7,037 nt of DNA from an uncultured Oscillibacter sp. Its GTDB lineage: Bacteria; Bacillota; Clostridia; Oscillospirales; Oscillospiraceae. The notes under the pieces were generated by a model, which made no database searches, was not told where the DNA came from, and saw only the letters and a list, made by a program, of their open reading frames with translations. A program made the position numbers and the translations under genes. The stretch is from assembly GCA_900544615.1 (NCBI GenBank), contig UQVS01000036.1, positions 1 through 7,037 of the forward strand, given 5' to 3'. Of the stretch, positions 5,315 to 7,037 are shown piece by piece (position 1 is the stretch's first letter; each line of letters opens with the position of its first letter).

Positions 5315-6388
5315 ATGTCTGTTTTAGGAAAAGACCTGTTTGATTTTCAGCGTTCGCATACGAACACAAAAGTGGAATTTGGCGCATCCGGCTACTGGGT
5401 GGAGATGGTCCCGGAGATGCAGCCCTACGGAACTGTGCTGACGGAGATCCTAAATCTGGATGTCACACCTTTTCAGAAGCTGTTGGACAGGTTGAACACC
5501 GCTGTCCACGAAAAGAATTATGATGACGCTCCGCGTGCCTATATGGACATGCAGAAGGGTTTTGGATCTCTGCCGCTCTACCGATTGTATCTGATGGACT
5601 TCCGTTATTTCGGAGATATGAAGATCGAGGAATTTGTGGGTGAGGAAGCGCGGGAGGCATTTGCGGAATATGTGATCAATGAGGAGCGCGAAATACCGTC
5701 CTTCATGCAGCAGCAGATCAAGGATATTCAGCTCATTCAGGAGCGGTATGCGTGGTTTTTGGATCGGGTTTTTGCAAACGCTGTGTTTGAAAAGAAAAAA
5801 GGCCAGAGAAAAGAATCTCTGGCGCAGCTGATCTATTCCAGCGGTTATGAGGCTTTTGTCAGTGGTGTCAGCTTGGGGAAGGACCCGGAGGTAGATGCGC
5901 CGCTGGTAAGAGCGCAGTACCGTATCCGGGGCGAAAGAGAAAATGCCGAGGTAGTTGAAAAGATGTATTTTGACCGGCTGCTGGATTTCGTCTATGTGGA
6001 GCTTATGAAGGGGTTGCAGAAGGGGTTTGTACCGAAACGCTGTGCCAACTGCGGACGCTGGTTCTTGCAGATGCCGGGTATGACCTACGCCTATTGCGGC
6101 GAACCGGCGCCGGGACAGGACGGCAAGACCTGCCGGGAGATCGGAGCCACCAGCAGCTTCCGCAGCAAGGTACAGAACAACGATGTTTGGAAGGCTCATC
6201 AGCGGGCCTACAAAAAATATTTTGCCCGTACCCGAAAGGGGACGATGAGCAAGGGCGTGTTTGAAGTATGGTCCCGGAAAATGGAGACGCTGCGGGACGA
6301 TGCGCTGATGGAATATGACAGAGCGAAGAGCGAAGAGGAACGTCAGCGCATTGTGGATGAGGTCACGCAAAAGCTGAATAAGCTGTGA
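5315..6388 (+). CDS. DUF6076-like zinc-binding protein
   Basis: A 357-residue protein resembling the DUF6076 family of clostridial proteins; function unknown. The long N-terminal region (1-230) is mixed helical and acidic/aromatic, with no signal peptide or membrane span, so it is probably cytoplasmic. A treble-clef-like zinc site follows: CANCGRWF gives C243 and C246, then C261 (AYCGE) and C273 (KTCREIG), spacing C-x2-C-x14-C-x11-C. The C-terminus is a basic, helical tail (about 285-357, with KAHQRAYKKYFARTRKG). Zinc knuckle plus basic tail suggests nucleic-acid binding, by inference. I start at the ATG at 5315, preceded by GGGAG at a good distance; a TTG at 5240 would add 25 residues but lies inside the promoter. 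Its DNA looks less GC-rich than the mob genes, consistent with separate origin. It is divergent from the ATPase, with a shared promoter region. Confidence 0.85.
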   Translation: MSVLGKDLFDFQRSHTNTKVEFGASGYWVEMVPEMQPYGTVLTEILNLDVTPFQKLLDRLNTAVHEKNYDDAPRAYMDMQKGFGSLPLYRLYLMDFRYFGDMKIEEFVGEEAREAFAEYVINEEREIPSFMQQQIKDIQLIQERYAWFLDRVFANAVFEKKKGQRKESLAQLIYSSGYEAFVSGVSLGKDPEVDAPLVRAQYRIRGERENAEVVEKMYFDRLLDFVYVELMKGLQKGFVPKRCANCGRWFLQMPGMTYAYCGEPAPGQDGKTCREIGATSSFRSKVQNNDVWKAHQRAYKKYFARTRKGTMSKGVFEVWSRKMETLRDDALMEYDRAKSEEERQRIVDEVTQKLNKL

Positions 6389-6391
6389 GCG

Positions 6392-6441
6392 AAAAAGCAG
6401 GAGGGAACTGCGTCCGCAAATGCGGATGCAGTCCCTCCTGC
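6392..6441 (-). terminator. Strong rho-independent terminator facing left
   Basis: The arms 6397-6417 and 6422-6441 form a stem of about 20 pairs (one bulged A, one G-T pair) with an AAAT loop. The five A residues at 6392-6396 become TTTTT just after the stem on the minus strand; on the plus strand no T-run follows. It therefore looks built to stop leftward transcription, although the genes on either side run rightward. Confidence 0.65.
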
Positions 6442-6539
6442 GCCGCAGTGCCGAAGCGCTGCGTAGTCCCATTACAGAGTCCGGAGCAGCGGAGCACTTC
6501 GCAGACTGCTCTGGATCATACTGACAACGGCTTGTGCTT

Positions 6540-6556
6540 GATTTGCGATGCAAATC
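6540..6556. repeat. Perfect inverted repeat next to a -35 box
   Basis: GATTTGC, then GAT, then GCAAATC: perfect 7-base arms. It ends one base before TTGACT (6557-6562), placing it where an activator or repressor of the response-regulator promoter would bind. Confidence 0.4.
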
Positions 6557-6585
6557 TTGACTTTCCATCCAACAATCTGTACTCT
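6557..6585 (+). promoter_or_regulatory. Possible promoter for the response regulator
   Basis: TTGACT (6557-6562), 17 bases, then TACTCT (6580-6585). The -35 is good and the -10 weak (3/6), which would suit an activator-dependent promoter. TATTAT at 6593-6598 and 6607-6612 are better -10 boxes but lack a -35 at the right distance. Confidence 0.3.
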
Positions 6586-6685
6586 TAAATCGTATTATGC
6601 TGCTGATATTATCTTTTGAGCTGTAAAGATGAGAAGCCACCAAAGGAAACGACAATTGCCTTTGAATAACGAGGGAGTGAGATAT

Positions 6686-7037
6686 ATGGAGCAATTACTG
6701 ATTGTTGAAGATGATATCGGTTTGAATCAAGGCTTATGCAAAGCACTGAAAGCAGATGCTCGGCAGATCATTTCCTGCCAAGACCTAAAAACGGCGAAGG
6801 AGCAGCTGCTTTGCGGCGGTGTGTCCCTGATCCTGTTGGATATCAATCTGCCGGATGGCAGTGGGCTTGAGCTGCTTCGGGAGGTCAAGGAAAACCCGCC
6901 CGGAATTCCTGTTATTCTGCTGACTGCCAACGACACCGATCTGGACATCGTAGACGGACTGGAGAGAGGCGCTGATGATTATATTACCAAGCCCTTTTCT
7001 CTTTCGGTTTTGCGGGCAAGGGTGAATACCCAACTGC
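6686..7037 (+). CDS. OmpR/VanR-type response regulator, receiver domain (3' end outside window)
   Basis: The N-terminal 117 residues of a two-component response regulator. The receiver domain is complete in its key residues: acidic pocket E8-D9-D10 in LLIVEDD, phosphoacceptor Asp52 (LILLDINLPDGSG), Thr80 (VILLTAND), Tyr99 (GADDYITKPF) and Lys102. The GADDYITKPF motif and the following LRARVNTQL are typical of the OmpR/PhoB family, so a winged-helix DNA-binding domain is expected past the right edge. The ATG at 6686 follows GGGAG (6673-6677) by 8 bases. A histidine kinase, and often an ABC transporter, commonly follow such genes in Firmicutes; this cannot be seen here. It is about 300 bases downstream of the DUF6076-like gene, with its own leader, so probably a separate transcript. 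Confidence 0.93.
   Translation, partial: MEQLLIVEDDIGLNQGLCKALKADARQIISCQDLKTAKEQLLCGGVSLILLDINLPDGSGLELLREVKENPPGIPVILLTANDTDLDIVDGLERGADDYITKPFSLSVLRARVNTQL

Larger units (their letters stand above)
6442..6685 (+). other. Structured leader upstream of the response regulator
   Basis: 244 bases without a gene. It holds a stem-loop CCGGAGCAG/CTGCTCTGG (6481-6489 with 6506-6514), whose loop (AGCACTTCG, 6493-6501) can also pair with CGAAGCGCT (6452-6460), giving a pseudoknot or two alternative folds. Next come the dyad at 6540-6556, a possible promoter, and an AT-rich stretch to the ribosome binding site GGGAG (6673-6677). Confidence 0.4.

Noticed and set aside
6385..6588. 67-codon plus-strand frame starting with GTG inside the stop of the DUF6076-like gene
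   Set aside because: Mostly encoded by the terminator and leader hairpins, cysteine/proline-rich by composition, and no separate ribosome site.
5450..6694. 414-codon minus-strand frame opposite the DUF6076-like gene
   Set aside because: It starts beyond and reads through the terminator hairpin, shows no family pattern, and the plus frame has the zinc motif and a good start.
1..7037. CRISPR array, tRNA or rRNA genes
   Set aside because: No regularly spaced repeats and no tRNA- or rRNA-like sequence noticed on either strand.

Overview
The window looks like part of a mobilizable element from a high-GC gut-type clostridium (Oscillospiraceae/Lachnospiraceae-like Firmicutes). The basis is the gene families present (a large serine recombinase of the clostridial transposon type, a TnpW-like small protein, a MobC/MOBP-type relaxase pair and a DUF6076-type protein), the AGGAGG-like ribosome binding sites and the GC-rich coding sequence. 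No species can be named from this stretch, and neither end of the element is visible.

Layout. Positions 1-5164 are read leftward (minus strand): a RecA-like AAA ATPase (4118-5164); a 630-base non-coding stretch dense in inverted repeats, the best place for an oriT (3488-4117); mobC (3182-3487); the relaxase (1719-3176); a TnpW-like small protein joined to it by a TAATG overlap (1435-1719); and a large serine recombinase with its own promoter, running off the left edge (1-1354). Rightward genes follow: a DUF6076-like zinc-binding protein (5315-6388), a structured leader, and the start of an OmpR-family response regulator running off the right edge (6686-7037).

How the parts fit. The recombinase would excise and integrate the element. 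MobC and the relaxase would nick oriT and pilot the strand through a conjugation pore borrowed from another element, since no type IV secretion genes are visible here. The ATPase resembles RepA/RecA-like helicase loaders found in plasmids and integrative elements, and may help replicate or process the excised circle. The rightward genes are either cargo or flanking chromosome.

The most interesting observation is a complete second reading frame inside the relaxase gene (1946-2431). It encodes a 161-residue protein with its own strong Shine-Dalgarno sequence, a helical/coiled region and one C-terminal membrane segment. In that stretch the relaxase frame is a low-complexity Ala/Gly/Asp/Glu/Arg-rich linker. 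This recalls the nested mobilization genes of RSF1010 (mobB in mobA) and ColE1 (mbeB/mbeD in mbeA), but in a clostridial element and with a protein family I do not recognise. Other points are a dyad over the recombinase promoter, interlocked divergent promoters between the ATPase and DUF6076 genes, and a strong terminator that faces the wrong way downstream of the DUF6076 gene.
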